Source of the DNA: an uncultured Clostridia bacterium
Lineage (GTDB): Bacteria; Bacillota; Clostridia; Lachnospirales; Anaerotignaceae
DNA: 64,000 nt
NCBI GenBank assembly: GCA_937901125.1
Contig: CALCGT010000059.1
Location: forward strand, 1 to 64,000
Direction: 5' to 3'
The notes beneath the pieces were generated by a model. It worked only from the letters and a program-made list of their open reading frames with translations. It did not search any database and was not told where the DNA came from. Positions 1-8,352 of this stretch are shown piece by piece (the stretch's first letter is position 1; the number at the start of each line of letters is the position of its first letter). Position numbers and translations under genes: made by a program.

Positions 1-54
1 CCTAAACTGGCTGAAGCTGTAAGAAAATACAAAGCAGCAAAAGCAAACAGCTAA
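1..54 (+). CDS. C-terminal end of an unidentified protein (partial)
   Basis: The first 17 codons are open and end with TAA at 52-54. The tail is Ala/Lys-rich and helical (ends KYKAAKANS). A strong terminator follows 20 bp later, which supports this being a true gene end. Too little is present to name the protein. Confidence 0.6.
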   Translation, partial: PKLAEAVRKYKAAKANS

Positions 55-74
55 TATAAACTGAATCAGTTTTT

Positions 75-104
75 AAGAGACCTCAAAAAGAGGTCTCTTT
101 TTTT
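75..104 (+). terminator. Intrinsic terminator
   Basis: A 10-bp perfect stem (AAGAGACCTC with GAGGTCTCTT) and a 5-nt A loop are followed by a run of T. It closes the partial gene at the window start. The 105-220 stretch after it shows nothing I can call. Confidence 0.9.
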
Positions 105-220
105 GTGAAATTTTACGCAACAGAAAAGAAGTAGTCGGATAGAGGAGAAAGAAGCCGGGGGGCAACCTGCGAAGGAGCGGCAGATGGATGGGCTCATGAC
201 AGTACGGCAAAACAGAAAAA

Positions 221-249
221 TAGACAAGATTCGAGGGATATGCTATACT
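221..249 (+). promoter_or_regulatory. Sigma-A type promoter of the relQ-cls pair
   Basis: TAGACA (221-226), a 17-bp spacer and TATACT (244-249). It lies 31 bp before the relQ start, which has a good AAAGGAGG-type ribosome binding site. Confidence 0.6.
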
Positions 250-279
250 GTTTACATAATAGAAAAGGAGGCGGAATAG

Positions 280-954
280 ATGGAATTGAAAAAAGAATTC
301 GATTTAGAATCATTGACAGCATCTGAATTTCCTGAGGTGTTGCTGCAGCAGGCAAGACCATTTATGGAACTGATGATGCAATACAGATGTGCGCTAATGG
401 AAGTGGAAACGAAACTGAATGTTTTGAATGCAGAATTTACGATGCAAAACAACCGCAATCCTTTTGAATCCATCAAGAGCAGGATCAAATCCCCAAAAAG
501 TATCTTTGAAAAGATGCAGCGAAAGGGATACGAGATGAGCGTGGAGGGGATTGAAAAGAACCTGGCCGATGTGGCTGGTATCCGTGTGATCTGTTCCTTC
601 CCGGATGATATTTATATGACGGCGAAAATGCTGACGGTGCAGGACGATATCAGAGTGGTGGAGGTAAAGGATTATATTGTGAATCCGAAGCCTAATGGAT
701 ACAGAAGTCTGCATTTGATCTTGGAAATTCCAATCTTTTTATCCAATGAAAAGAAAAATATGAAGGTGGAAGTGCAATTTAGAACGATCGCCATGGATTT
801 TTGGGCAAGTTTGGAGCATAAGTTGAAATACAAAAAAAATATTGAAAATGCGGAGGAGATTTCCAGAGAATTGAGCAAGTGTGCAGAAGTCAGCAGTATG
901 CTGGATCTGCGGATGCAGGCATTGAGAGATCGGATTGAGGTGAGCCGAGAATGA
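280..954 (+). CDS. relQ: Small alarmone synthetase (GTP pyrophosphokinase, RelQ/YjbM type)
   Basis: The 224-residue protein has the RelA/SpoT synthetase fold only, matching the short single-domain RelQ/YjbM class (about 210 residues) that makes (p)ppGpp from ATP and GDP/GTP. Visible landmarks are the G-loop region KDYIVNPKPNGYRSLHLI (about 135-152), the EVQFRT strand that carries the catalytic glutamate, and DFWASLEHKLKYK. There is no HD hydrolase or TGS/ACT regulatory domain. The ATG is preceded by AAAAGGAGG. The stop overlaps the next start (ATGA), so translation is probably coupled to cardiolipin synthase. Members of this class are usually controlled by transcription and by allosteric pppGpp. 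Confidence 0.9.
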   Translation: MELKKEFDLESLTASEFPEVLLQQARPFMELMMQYRCALMEVETKLNVLNAEFTMQNNRNPFESIKSRIKSPKSIFEKMQRKGYEMSVEGIEKNLADVAGIRVICSFPDDIYMTAKMLTVQDDIRVVEVKDYIVNPKPNGYRSLHLILEIPIFLSNEKKNMKVEVQFRTIAMDFWASLEHKLKYKKNIENAEEISRELSKCAEVSSMLDLRMQALRDRIEVSRE

Positions 955-2531
955 GTAGGGAAGAAAAGAAAATTTTAGAAGAAAATACGGTTTTGCAAAA
1001 AGGGCACCAGGGGGCCATGCGGGTGGTTTATGGGCGGACTGCGGTGATCGCAGTGCTGTTTATCATCCAGATTGCAATGATTTTTTGTGTGATTAACTTT
1101 TTTGGGAAATATATCCCCATGGCATTTGGGGGATACATGGTATTTGCCCTTTGCATTGTGCTGACCATTATCAATAAAGAGGAAAGCCCTGAAACAAAGC
1201 TGATGTGGACCATCATAACGATGCTGCTGCCTTTGGTGGGCGGGGCGTTATATTTGTATGTAAAAATGCAGCCGGGATATCGATTCTTGGAGAAACGTCT
1301 AAACAGCATTTACAAGCAGACGAAAGATTATGTGCAGCAGGACAAGAGTGTGCTGCAGGCTTTGGAAAATGCGGACAAGGGCACGGCAAGGCTGGCAGGA
1401 TATGTACATAAAAACGGGAATTTTCCTGTGTATCAGAATACTAAGGTGAAATATTTCCCTTTGGGCGAGGATAAATTTGAAGCTATGCTGGAGGAACTGG
1501 CAAAGGCGGAGAAATTCATCTTTATGGAATACTTTATTCTGAAGGAAGGATACATGTGGGAAAAAATCCTGGAGATATTGGAGGAGAAAGCAAAGACAGG
1601 CGTAGAGGTGCGAGTGATGTACGACGGGACCTGCGCTATGTTTGATCTGCCTTACAAATATCCGGAGGAATTGAAGGCGAAGGGCATCCAATGCAAGATG
1701 GTTGCGCCGATTCGCCCCATTCTTTGCACCCATTACAATAACCGTGACCACCGAAAGATTCTTGTCATTGACGGGAAGGTGGGCTTTACGGGAGGCATCA
1801 ACATCGGGGATGAATACATCAATCGGGTGGAGAAACACGGCCATTGGAAGGATACGGCGGTGATGCTGAAAGGGGACGCAGTGCAGGGACTGACCATGAT
1901 GTTTTTGCAGATGTGGAGTGTTTCCGAAAAACAGGAGGAATATGGAGAATATCTGGAGAAAGAAGGAAAAGACCAGCAGGCCATGGGGTTCGTTATGCCT
2001 TATGGGGACAGCCCCTTTGATGACGAGCTGATTGGGGAAACGGTTTACATGGACATCCTGAACCGGGCCAAGGACTATGTGCATATTATGACGCCATACT
2101 TGATTATCGACCAGAGGATGATCACGGCACTGAGCTTTGCTGCAAAACGGGGAGTGGAGGTGAAGCTGATTCTGCCCCATGTGCCCGATAAGAAATTTGC
2201 CTTTGCTTTGGCAAAGAATCATTACCCTGCACTGCTGAAGGCAGGGGTGAAGATTTACGAATATACACCCGGTTTTGTTCATGCAAAGGTATTTACCAGT
2301 GATGATGAGAAGGCTGTGGTAGGAACCATCAATCTGGATTACAGAAGCCTGTATCTGCATTTTGAATGTGCAGCATTTTTATATCAGGTGGATGAAATCG
2401 AAAATATTGAGAGGGATTTTCAGGACACACTGGAGAAATGTCAGGAGATCACCTTGGAGAACTATAAACGGGGGACACTGCTGCTGCGGTTGGAGGGGTG
2501 GCTGCTGAAGGTGTTGGCCCCATTGATGTGA
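951..2531 (+). CDS. cls: Cardiolipin synthase (phospholipase D family)
   Basis: The 526-residue membrane enzyme joins two phosphatidylglycerols to make cardiolipin. Two hydrophobic segments near residues 25-90 anchor it. The two catalytic HxKxxxxD motifs are intact: HRKILVID (about 270) and HAKVFTSD (about 443). Length and order match the Bacillus ClsA type. The start overlaps relQ by four bases, so stringent-response signalling and membrane lipid synthesis share a transcript here; whether that is functional is inference. Confidence 0.95.
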   Translation: MSREEKKILEENTVLQKGHQGAMRVVYGRTAVIAVLFIIQIAMIFCVINFFGKYIPMAFGGYMVFALCIVLTIINKEESPETKLMWTIITMLLPLVGGALYLYVKMQPGYRFLEKRLNSIYKQTKDYVQQDKSVLQALENADKGTARLAGYVHKNGNFPVYQNTKVKYFPLGEDKFEAMLEELAKAEKFIFMEYFILKEGYMWEKILEILEEKAKTGVEVRVMYDGTCAMFDLPYKYPEELKAKGIQCKMVAPIRPILCTHYNNRDHRKILVIDGKVGFTGGINIGDEYINRVEKHGHWKDTAVMLKGDAVQGLTMMFLQMWSVSEKQEEYGEYLEKEGKDQQAMGFVMPYGDSPFDDELIGETVYMDILNRAKDYVHIMTPYLIIDQRMITALSFAAKRGVEVKLILPHVPDKKFAFALAKNHYPALLKAGVKIYEYTPGFVHAKVFTSDDEKAVVGTINLDYRSLYLHFECAAFLYQVDEIENIERDFQDTLEKCQEITLENYKRGTLLLRLEGWLLKVLAPLM

Positions 2532-2553
2532 AACCAAGCGGAGAAACCCATTT

Positions 2554-2610
2554 TTCTTATATAAAACCCGTTCGGTTTGCTTGCAAAAACGAACGGGTTT
2601 TATATAAGAA
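2554..2610. terminator. Long inverted repeat, probable bidirectional terminator
   Basis: A 21-bp perfect inverted repeat (2554-2574 and 2590-2610) surrounds a 15-nt loop. The GC core ACCCGTTCG/CGAACGGGT is followed by TTTTATAT, so it can act as a terminator for relQ-cls. Confidence 0.75.
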
Positions 2611-2681
2611 AATAGTTTGGGAGCAAATGCATGTGTATGCTCATAGGAGTTATGAATGAGTTTTTGAAAATTTCATTTTAG

Positions 2682-2789
2682 CTCGAATGGGTGGAATTCG
2701 AGTAGTTTAGAGGTCGAGAGACTTCAGATAAAACATATTGCCGAAATAAGAAAGCCGTTCCTTTTTCAACAGCGAAAAAGGGCGGCTTT
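2682..2789 (+). other. Leader region of the MPN-LysM gene with two hairpins
   Basis: The 392-bp gap between cls and the next gene (2532-2923) holds two structures besides the cls terminator. One is a CTCGAAT/ATTCGAG inverted repeat (2682-2688, 2696-2702). The other is a longer hairpin, 2751-2766 with 2775-2789, carrying a one-base bulge and only four terminal T. The second could be a weak terminator or attenuator ahead of the gene at 2924. No promoter is clear. Confidence 0.4.
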
Positions 2790-2923
2790 TGCTGATGAAA
2801 AAGGGGCTGCGACGACAGCGTTTGACAGGATATGCAAAGAAGAAATGGTATCTTTGTAGACAGGAATGGAAAGATACGATTTTCAGTCTGAGCAACGAGA
2901 ACAACGCAAAAGGAGGAAGCAGC

Positions 2924-4105
2924 ATGCAATATTTTTTTGACGGCGACAGCAATTTATACGGCACGGCGGGAAAGGAAATTTCCATGCCTACGCGGACAAA
3001 GCAGATGGGGAGCATTGAAAACCATGTGAAGATCTTCGTGGAGGATTATGTTTATACATATCTGTATCAATATGGCAGAAGCGGCGGCGGGAAGGAAAAG
3101 CTGGCGGCGCTGATCGGGAAGCATTACGTGATCGAAGGGCAGGAGGTGCTGGTGATCTCCGGGGCTATTCAGGGGAAAGGAACGGTGCAGCAGAACGGCG
3201 TGGAATGCTTCAGTGAAGAGACATGGGAATACATCGGCGGACAGATGCAGACCTATTTCAAGGGGATGACCATTGTGGGATGGGTTCATTGCCAGCCCAG
3301 CTTTGGGTCATTTTTGATGGCACGGGACGAGGTGTTTCATAAGGAATACTTTAAGGAAAAATGGCAGGTGCTGTTTGTAGTGGATACCATGGACAAGCTG
3401 GACACTTTCTATATCTACAATGAGGACGGAACAGGGCTTCGACAGGCCAGAGGATATTTCGTTTACTATGACAGAAACCGAGAGATGCAGGAATATATGC
3501 TGGAGAACAGCATGATCCGCCCCAGAGAGGAAGCCAAGGAAGGGACAAGCCCACAGGCAGAAACTGAGGTTTTTGCGGCAGAACAGGCAGAAGGCAGAGA
3601 GCGGCAGAGAAGAAAGCCCTCGGCAGAGGAACGGATGGATGCGGCGAAGGAAATCCGGCGGGTGCTGCAGAAGCGGGAGAAGGAAGTGAAGCAGGCCAAG
3701 AAGGAGCATGACCGATTGCTGGCGACGGTAAGTTGTGTGCTTTGTGCTGTTTGCGTCTGCATGGGGCTGGCGATGATGCAGAGCTTGGACAGATTGAAGA
3801 TGGTGGAGACGGAGCTGCTTGCTATGCAGACTTCTTATCAGAACCTAGCAGAGGATTTCGAAGGGGTAAAGGTGCAAAGCGTTTTTGCCGTACAGCAGGC
3901 AAAAGACGCACAGGCAACGGAACCTGCAACAACAGAAAAGGTGACAAACAAAAAATATATTGTGGAAGGCGGAGATAGCTTAGGGTACATCAGCAGAAAA
4001 TTTTATGGAGATAATAGCGGGATCGTACGGATCATGGAGGCCAATGGGCTGAAAAATGCCGATATGATCTATGAAGGACAGGCACTTTGGATTCCGGAAG
4101 CATAA
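2924..4105 (+). CDS. Membrane protein with JAMM/MPN-like cytoplasmic domain and extracytoplasmic LysM
   Basis: The 393-residue protein starts at the ATG preceded by AAAGGAGGAAGC; an upstream in-frame start at 2789 lacks a site. Residues about 40-175 resemble a JAMM/MPN domain: Glu58 in GGGKEKLAALIG, then VGWVHCQPSFGSFLMARD (118-135), then a FVVD strand. In true metalloproteases the motif is HxHx7SxxD. Here the second His is Gln124 and the Ser is Met, so zinc catalysis is doubtful. A charged, coiled-coil-prone segment (about 225-262) leads to one membrane helix (about 265-285), a second coil and a C-terminal LysM (345-390). The basic flank before the helix places the MPN-like part in the cytosol and LysM in the wall. 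Function unknown. It is monocistronic and separated from the phage unit by a terminator. Confidence 0.75.
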   Translation: MQYFFDGDSNLYGTAGKEISMPTRTKQMGSIENHVKIFVEDYVYTYLYQYGRSGGGKEKLAALIGKHYVIEGQEVLVISGAIQGKGTVQQNGVECFSEETWEYIGGQMQTYFKGMTIVGWVHCQPSFGSFLMARDEVFHKEYFKEKWQVLFVVDTMDKLDTFYIYNEDGTGLRQARGYFVYYDRNREMQEYMLENSMIRPREEAKEGTSPQAETEVFAAEQAEGRERQRRKPSAEERMDAAKEIRRVLQKREKEVKQAKKEHDRLLATVSCVLCAVCVCMGLAMMQSLDRLKMVETELLAMQTSYQNLAEDFEGVKVQSVFAVQQAKDAQATEPATTEKVTNKKYIVEGGDSLGYISRKFYGDNSGIVRIMEANGLKNADMIYEGQALWIPEA

Positions 4106-4114
4106 TAGAGAGAG

Positions 4115-4155
4115 GACCTCAAGTTCAAAAGGACTTGGGGTCTTTATTTTTTTGA
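4115..4155 (+). terminator. Intrinsic terminator of the MPN-LysM gene
   Basis: A 10-bp stem (GACCTCAAGT with ACTTGGGGTC, one G-T pair) is followed by TTTATTTTTTT. It insulates the phage-like unit from upstream transcription. Confidence 0.85.
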
Positions 4156-4213
4156 AAAAAGGGGAAGATTTTTGTCGCATTGTATGAGATAGTCTCAATC
4201 ATCTCATTTGCTA

Positions 4214-4270
4214 TTGACAGCATGGAATGGAAAATGTTAGAAGTAGATAAGAACAGATGTTCTTTATATT
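4214..4270 (+). promoter_or_regulatory. Promoter region of the phage-like operon
   Basis: TTGACA at 4214-4219 has a weak -10 (TTAGAA) 17 bp later. A better -10 (TATATT, 4265-4270) lies just after the LexA-like box but lacks a good -35. Either choice leaves the box overlapping the promoter or start site. Confidence 0.45.
4249..4264. promoter_or_regulatory. LexA (SOS) operator-like box
   Basis: AAGAACAGATGTTCTT is a 16-bp perfect palindrome apart from its central GA. Its core GAACAGATGTTC fits the Gram-positive LexA consensus CGAACRNRYGTTYG at every position except the outermost pair. It sits 48 bp before the first gene of the phage unit. Confidence 0.7.
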
Positions 4271-4312
4271 TCTAAAACAGGAACAAATATTTGCATTTAG
4301 GAGGAGAAGAGA

Positions 4313-4771
4313 TTGGGCTGGAAGGCATATGTGAAAGGGAGAATGGACAGCGACAAGGGGCGTATGAAGATGCGGCTGTTGGACTGGGGATGTGCGGCAG
4401 AACGATGCGGACGGAGACAGGAAGAGATGAAACGGATTATCAAGCTGCGGAAAGAGCAGGGGGAATTGATTGGGGAGAATGATTCCGCAGCGGTGGCTCA
4501 GATGTTGGAGGAGATTGAACAGCAATACGAAGGAGACATGGCCAAACTGCAGGGCGAGATCATGGGAATCATGAAGCAGAAAAAGCAGGTGGATGGGCTG
4601 TTGCGGGGGCTGACGGAAGAAGAACGGGAATACATCCAGATGCGATACGAGAAAGGGTATGGCTTTGATTTCATTGGGATGAAGCTGCATATAAGCCGGG
4701 CTACGTTATTTCGGATGCAGGATCGGATTTTGGAAAAGTTGCTGCAGATGGAAAAAGATGAGACTGCATAA
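4313..4771 (+). CDS. Phage-type HTH protein (ArpU/RinA-like or sigma region 4-like)
   Basis: The 152-residue first gene of the unit begins at TTG after AGGAGGAG. The N-terminal two thirds is charged and helical. The last 50 residues, LTEEEREYIQMRYEKGYGFD onward through HISRATLFRMQDRILEKL, resemble a sigma-70 region 4 helix-turn-helix as found in phage late regulators that sit just before terminase genes. It may activate the operon or help packaging. Specific family membership is inferred from shape and position. Confidence 0.6.
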   Translation: MGWKAYVKGRMDSDKGRMKMRLLDWGCAAERCGRRQEEMKRIIKLRKEQGELIGENDSAAVAQMLEEIEQQYEGDMAKLQGEIMGIMKQKKQVDGLLRGLTEEEREYIQMRYEKGYGFDFIGMKLHISRATLFRMQDRILEKLLQMEKDETA

Positions 4772-4824
4772 GAGTTGGAAGGGGATATATTGAAGGAGCA
4801 GTGGAGAAAGGAGGCGATGCAAAT

Positions 4825-5223
4825 GTGGCAGAGAGAAAATTGACGGAACGGCAGAGGGAATTTTGCAGGCTTTGCGCCGCAGGAATGAAACCTTTGGATG
4901 CGGCAAAGCTGTTGGGGTATCGAAATATCAGCAGGACAGTGGGCGATATGCTGCGGATGGAGAAGGTCCAGAAGGAGATCCAAAGGAGGAAGGAAACAAA
5001 GGCTGAGCAGGCAGAAAAAACTATGCAGAAATCTGAAGAGGAAACGGCAGTGGCGGAGAAGGAAGAAATCCTGTGTTTTCTGACGGAAATGATGCGAGAG
5101 GATGATGACCCGAAGATGCGAATGAAAGCGGCAGAACTTTTGGGCAAACGGGAGAGCTTGTTTGAAAAGGAAAAAAAAGCCGAGGAAAAGAGTCCCATCT
5201 TCATCGTGGATGATCTGCCATGA
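4825..5223 (+). CDS. Terminase small subunit
   Basis: I prefer the GTG at 4825 because AAAGGAGG lies ten bases before it; the frame stays open to a GTG at 4801. The roughly 132-residue protein opens with a TerS-like helix-turn-helix (KLTERQREFCRLCAAGMKPL, then DAAKLLGYRNISRTVGDML). A long charged oligomerisation region follows. It would recognise DNA for packaging and hand it to the large subunit, whose start overlaps by four bases. Confidence 0.8.
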   Translation: MAERKLTERQREFCRLCAAGMKPLDAAKLLGYRNISRTVGDMLRMEKVQKEIQRRKETKAEQAEKTMQKSEEETAVAEKEEILCFLTEMMREDDDPKMRMKAAELLGKRESLFEKEKKAEEKSPIFIVDDLP

Positions 5224-6458
5224 AGATGACGAAGCTGAGCCAGTGCATTGGGAAAGGATTTTACGGCCTGCACAGAGATATCCGAGAAGGGGGACATACC
5301 CACTACTGGCTGAAAGGCGGGAGAGGAAGCGGAAAATCTTCGTTTCTTTCCATTGAAATCATACTGGGACTGGTGGAGGACGAGGATGCCAATGCAGTGG
5401 TGCTGCGAAAAGTGGCGGCAAATCTGCGGGACAGTGTTTTCGAGCAGATGACGTGGGCCATTCATGCTTTGGGTGTGGAGGATGAATGGGAGAGAAAGAT
5501 AAGCCCCATGGAGCTGGTACGGAAAAGTACAGGACAAAAGGTGCTGTTTCGGGGATGCGATGACCCGAGAAAGCTGAAATCCATCAAATTTCAGGGTGGG
5601 TATGCTAAATTCATCTGGTATGAAGAGGTGGATGAATTTGGCGGGATGCAGGAACTGCGGAATTTGAATCAAAGCCTGATGCGAGGGGGCGAGGAATTTC
5701 GCATTTTTTACAGCTATAACCCGCCCAAGCACGCCAGAAGCTGGGTGAACCAGGAGATGGCAGAGGAACGGAAGGGCAGGCTGGTGCATCACAGCACCTA
5801 CAAAGAGATGCCGGAGGAATGGCTGGGGAGCCAATTTTTGGTGGAGGCAGAATATATACGGAAGCGGCACCCGGAGATTTACCGACACGAATACTTGGGA
5901 GAAGTGACGGGGAGCGGCGGAGAGGTTTTCCGCAACCTGACCCTGCGGGAGATCAGCGACGAGGAAATTTCCGCTTTTGACAGAATCAGCCGCGGGCTGG
6001 ACTGGGGGTATGCCGTAGACCCACTGCATTATACGGTGAACCACTACGACAAGACCAGAAGACGGCTGTATATCTTCTTTGAACTGCGGGCCCAAGGCAT
6101 GAGCAACCGAAGATTGGCAGAGGAGATCGGAAAGGAGAATCCCAACCACAGGGCGGTCATTTGTGATAGCGCAGAGCCGAAATCCATTGCGGAGATGCGG
6201 GACTATGGTGTGGCTGCTGTGGGAGCGAAAAAAGGGCCTGACAGCGTGTATTACGGCATCAAGTGGTTACAGGATTTGGAGGAAATCATCATTGACCCGA
6301 AGCGATGCCCAGAGACGGCAAAGGAATTCTACGGATACGAATACGAAGGGGACGGCAAAGGCAGCTGGAAGGCCGCATTTCCAGACAGAGAAAATCATGC
6401 CATTGACGCGGTGCGCTACAGCCGAGAGGATGATATGAGACATGTATGGATCAGGTAG
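5220..6458 (+). CDS. Terminase large subunit (PBSX family)
   Basis: The 412-residue packaging motor has a Walker A-type loop GGRGSGKSS (33-41) and a Walker B-like FIWYEEVDEF (131-140) with the following glutamate. The C-terminal RNase H-like nuclease carries RGLDWGYAVDP, VICDSAEP and NHAIDAVRY, which supply the three acidic metal ligands. It looks catalytically complete. Length matches the PBSX/XtmB family. It overlaps the small subunit by ATGA and the portal by 13 bases. Confidence 0.93.
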   Translation: MKMTKLSQCIGKGFYGLHRDIREGGHTHYWLKGGRGSGKSSFLSIEIILGLVEDEDANAVVLRKVAANLRDSVFEQMTWAIHALGVEDEWERKISPMELVRKSTGQKVLFRGCDDPRKLKSIKFQGGYAKFIWYEEVDEFGGMQELRNLNQSLMRGGEEFRIFYSYNPPKHARSWVNQEMAEERKGRLVHHSTYKEMPEEWLGSQFLVEAEYIRKRHPEIYRHEYLGEVTGSGGEVFRNLTLREISDEEISAFDRISRGLDWGYAVDPLHYTVNHYDKTRRRLYIFFELRAQGMSNRRLAEEIGKENPNHRAVICDSAEPKSIAEMRDYGVAAVGAKKGPDSVYYGIKWLQDLEEIIIDPKRCPETAKEFYGYEYEGDGKGSWKAAFPDRENHAIDAVRYSREDDMRHVWIR

Positions 6459-7921
6459 AGAAAGGAGAAGGGGAATTGTTTATCACAGAAATGGAGCTGC
6501 TGAAAGCAAGGCTGGCGGCGGGGAAAAGCCTCAATGACAGCCATATTCTGAAGGAGATCATTCAGGAGGACAAAAACAGCGACAAGAAAAAGAGGATGGA
6601 AGAGGGAGAGCGATATTATCAGGGGAAGCATGACATTTTGCAGAAGGACTTTCGCAGAAGCCCGGTTTCCGAAACAGGGAGAGACGGGGAAGAAAGCATG
6701 CAGATGTTTTTTAACCCGAACCGAAGCAATCACCATTGCGTGAACCCGTTCCACCATACATTGGTGGCACAAAAGACCGCCTATCTGGTGGGGAGAGAGC
6801 CTACTATCAGCGTAAGGGGGCAGGAAAGCAGGGGATTTGAGGCCATGCTGACGGATTTTACTGACGAGGGCTTCAACAGTATGCTGCAGAATTGGATCAT
6901 CGGGGCGGCCAACAAAGGTGTGGAATATCTGCATGTTTATTATGACGAAGAAGGGACGTTCCGATACTGCATCGTGCCTGCGGAGGAGATCATCGTGGTT
7001 TACGACGAGGTCTATCAGCAGGATATTAAGGAAGTCATTCGATATTATGACATCAAGGCGCTGGAAGGCGGCAGAGAAAAAACCAAGCGGCGTGTGGAAT
7101 GGTGGACAGCAGAAAACGTGACTTATTACACGGAGAACAGCCACGGAGAATTCCTGAAAGAAAACGAAAGCGGTCACTGGACGGTGACAGAACTGTTGGA
7201 TGGCGAGGAAAGGGAGACCGTGGAACACGGCTGGGGCAGAGTGCCCTTTATTCCTCTGCGAAACAACGACAGGGAAATGACGGACTTGCAGCTGGTGAAG
7301 GGACTCATCGATGCCTATGATTATGTAAGCAGTGAAGGGACAAATAATCTGCTGGATCTGGTGGATCTGTATTGGGTGATCCAAGGCTACGGCGGAGAGA
7401 CAGCCAGTGCGGTGGCACGAAAGCTACAGGTAAACAAGGCGGTGCAGATCAGCGACAGCAGCGGCAGCGTGGAGGCCAAGCAGGTACAGCTGCCTGTGGA
7501 GGGCAGACTGGACTGGATGCAGATGTTGCGGAAGGATATTTTCCACTTCGGCATGGGGGTGGACACCGACAGCGACGACTGGGGCAAGGCCGCCAGCGGG
7601 GTGGCACTGAAATTCCAGTATGCTATGTTTTACCTGAAGATCAACGGCATTATACCGGAAATCAAGAAAGCCATGAAGGAGTTTTTCCGTTTTATAGTGG
7701 AGGACTGGAACCGGGAAAATGGCACTGACTGGGATTGGAGGAAAATCCAGATTACCCTGAACACCAACGGCATCACCGATGATCTGGAGACGATGCAGAT
7801 TATTACAGAAAGCAAGGGTATCGTCAGCGAAAAGACACTGCTGGGGAAACATCCCTTTGTTGAGGATGTGAACAGTGAAATGGAACAGTTGGAAAGAGAA
7901 AGAAAGGGGAAAGAAGAATGA
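6446..7921 (+). CDS. Portal protein (SPP1 gp6-like)
   Basis: The 491-residue protein has the SPP1-like portal layout: RYYQGKHDI near residue 55, VNPFHHTLVAQKTAYLVG about 100, and the long helical clip and stem region. It would form the 12-subunit vertex through which terminase pumps DNA. The annotated ATG overlaps terL; a TTG at 6476 after AAAGGAGAAGGGG is an alternative start. It overlaps the scaffold gene by four bases. Confidence 0.9.
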   Translation: MDQVEKGEGELFITEMELLKARLAAGKSLNDSHILKEIIQEDKNSDKKKRMEEGERYYQGKHDILQKDFRRSPVSETGRDGEESMQMFFNPNRSNHHCVNPFHHTLVAQKTAYLVGREPTISVRGQESRGFEAMLTDFTDEGFNSMLQNWIIGAANKGVEYLHVYYDEEGTFRYCIVPAEEIIVVYDEVYQQDIKEVIRYYDIKALEGGREKTKRRVEWWTAENVTYYTENSHGEFLKENESGHWTVTELLDGEERETVEHGWGRVPFIPLRNNDREMTDLQLVKGLIDAYDYVSSEGTNNLLDLVDLYWVIQGYGGETASAVARKLQVNKAVQISDSSGSVEAKQVQLPVEGRLDWMQMLRKDIFHFGMGVDTDSDDWGKAASGVALKFQYAMFYLKINGIIPEIKKAMKEFFRFIVEDWNRENGTDWDWRKIQITLNTNGITDDLETMQIITESKGIVSEKTLLGKHPFVEDVNSEMEQLERERKGKEE

Positions 7922-8340
7922 AACTGACACAGATGGTAGAAAGATTTGCCAAGCAGGGCATGGTAAACGCAGCGGCAAAGGTGGAACTGATGCAGGCTGC
8001 GGAAGAGATGGAGAGCCAGATGCAGGAAATGCAGGAGGCACTGGATGGCAAGGACGGTGAACTGGCGGAAAATAGAAAGACTGCGGCGGTGGAAAGAGCC
8101 ATTTTGGAAGCCGGCGGCAAAAATGTGAAGGCCATCATGGCACTGATCGATATGGAAGAAGTGTCCTATGATCAGAAGGAAGGCCTGACAGGGCTGGACA
8201 TGGAGGCGGTGAAGGCAGAAGCGCCTTATCTGTTCCATGAAAAGGCAGAAAAGAAAAAGGGCACAGGCGCAGCAAAAAGCGGGCAGAAAAAGAGAGAGGA
8301 CGAGATTAGAGAGGCTTTCAGAAGAGGCCTGGGTAGATAA
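7918..8340 (+). CDS. Capsid scaffolding protein (GP20-like)
   Basis: The 140-residue protein is mostly coiled coil (residues 10-55) followed by the conserved GP20 minor-structural signature around AVERAILEAGGKNVKAIMAL. It ends in a Lys/Arg-rich tail that could bind the capsid protein. Scaffolds of this type sit between portal and major capsid genes, as here. No protease gene accompanies it, so scaffold removal would not need phage-encoded proteolysis, or the unit is defective. Confidence 0.8.
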   Translation: MKLTQMVERFAKQGMVNAAAKVELMQAAEEMESQMQEMQEALDGKDGELAENRKTAAVERAILEAGGKNVKAIMALIDMEEVSYDQKEGLTGLDMEAVKAEAPYLFHEKAEKKKGTGAAKSGQKKREDEIREAFRRGLGR

Positions 8341-8352
8341 GGAGGAGGAAAT

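Noticed and set aside
2789..2923. N-terminal extension of the MPN-LysM protein
   Set aside because: The extra 45 codons overlap the leader hairpin and have no ribosome binding site, while the ATG at 2924 has an excellent one.
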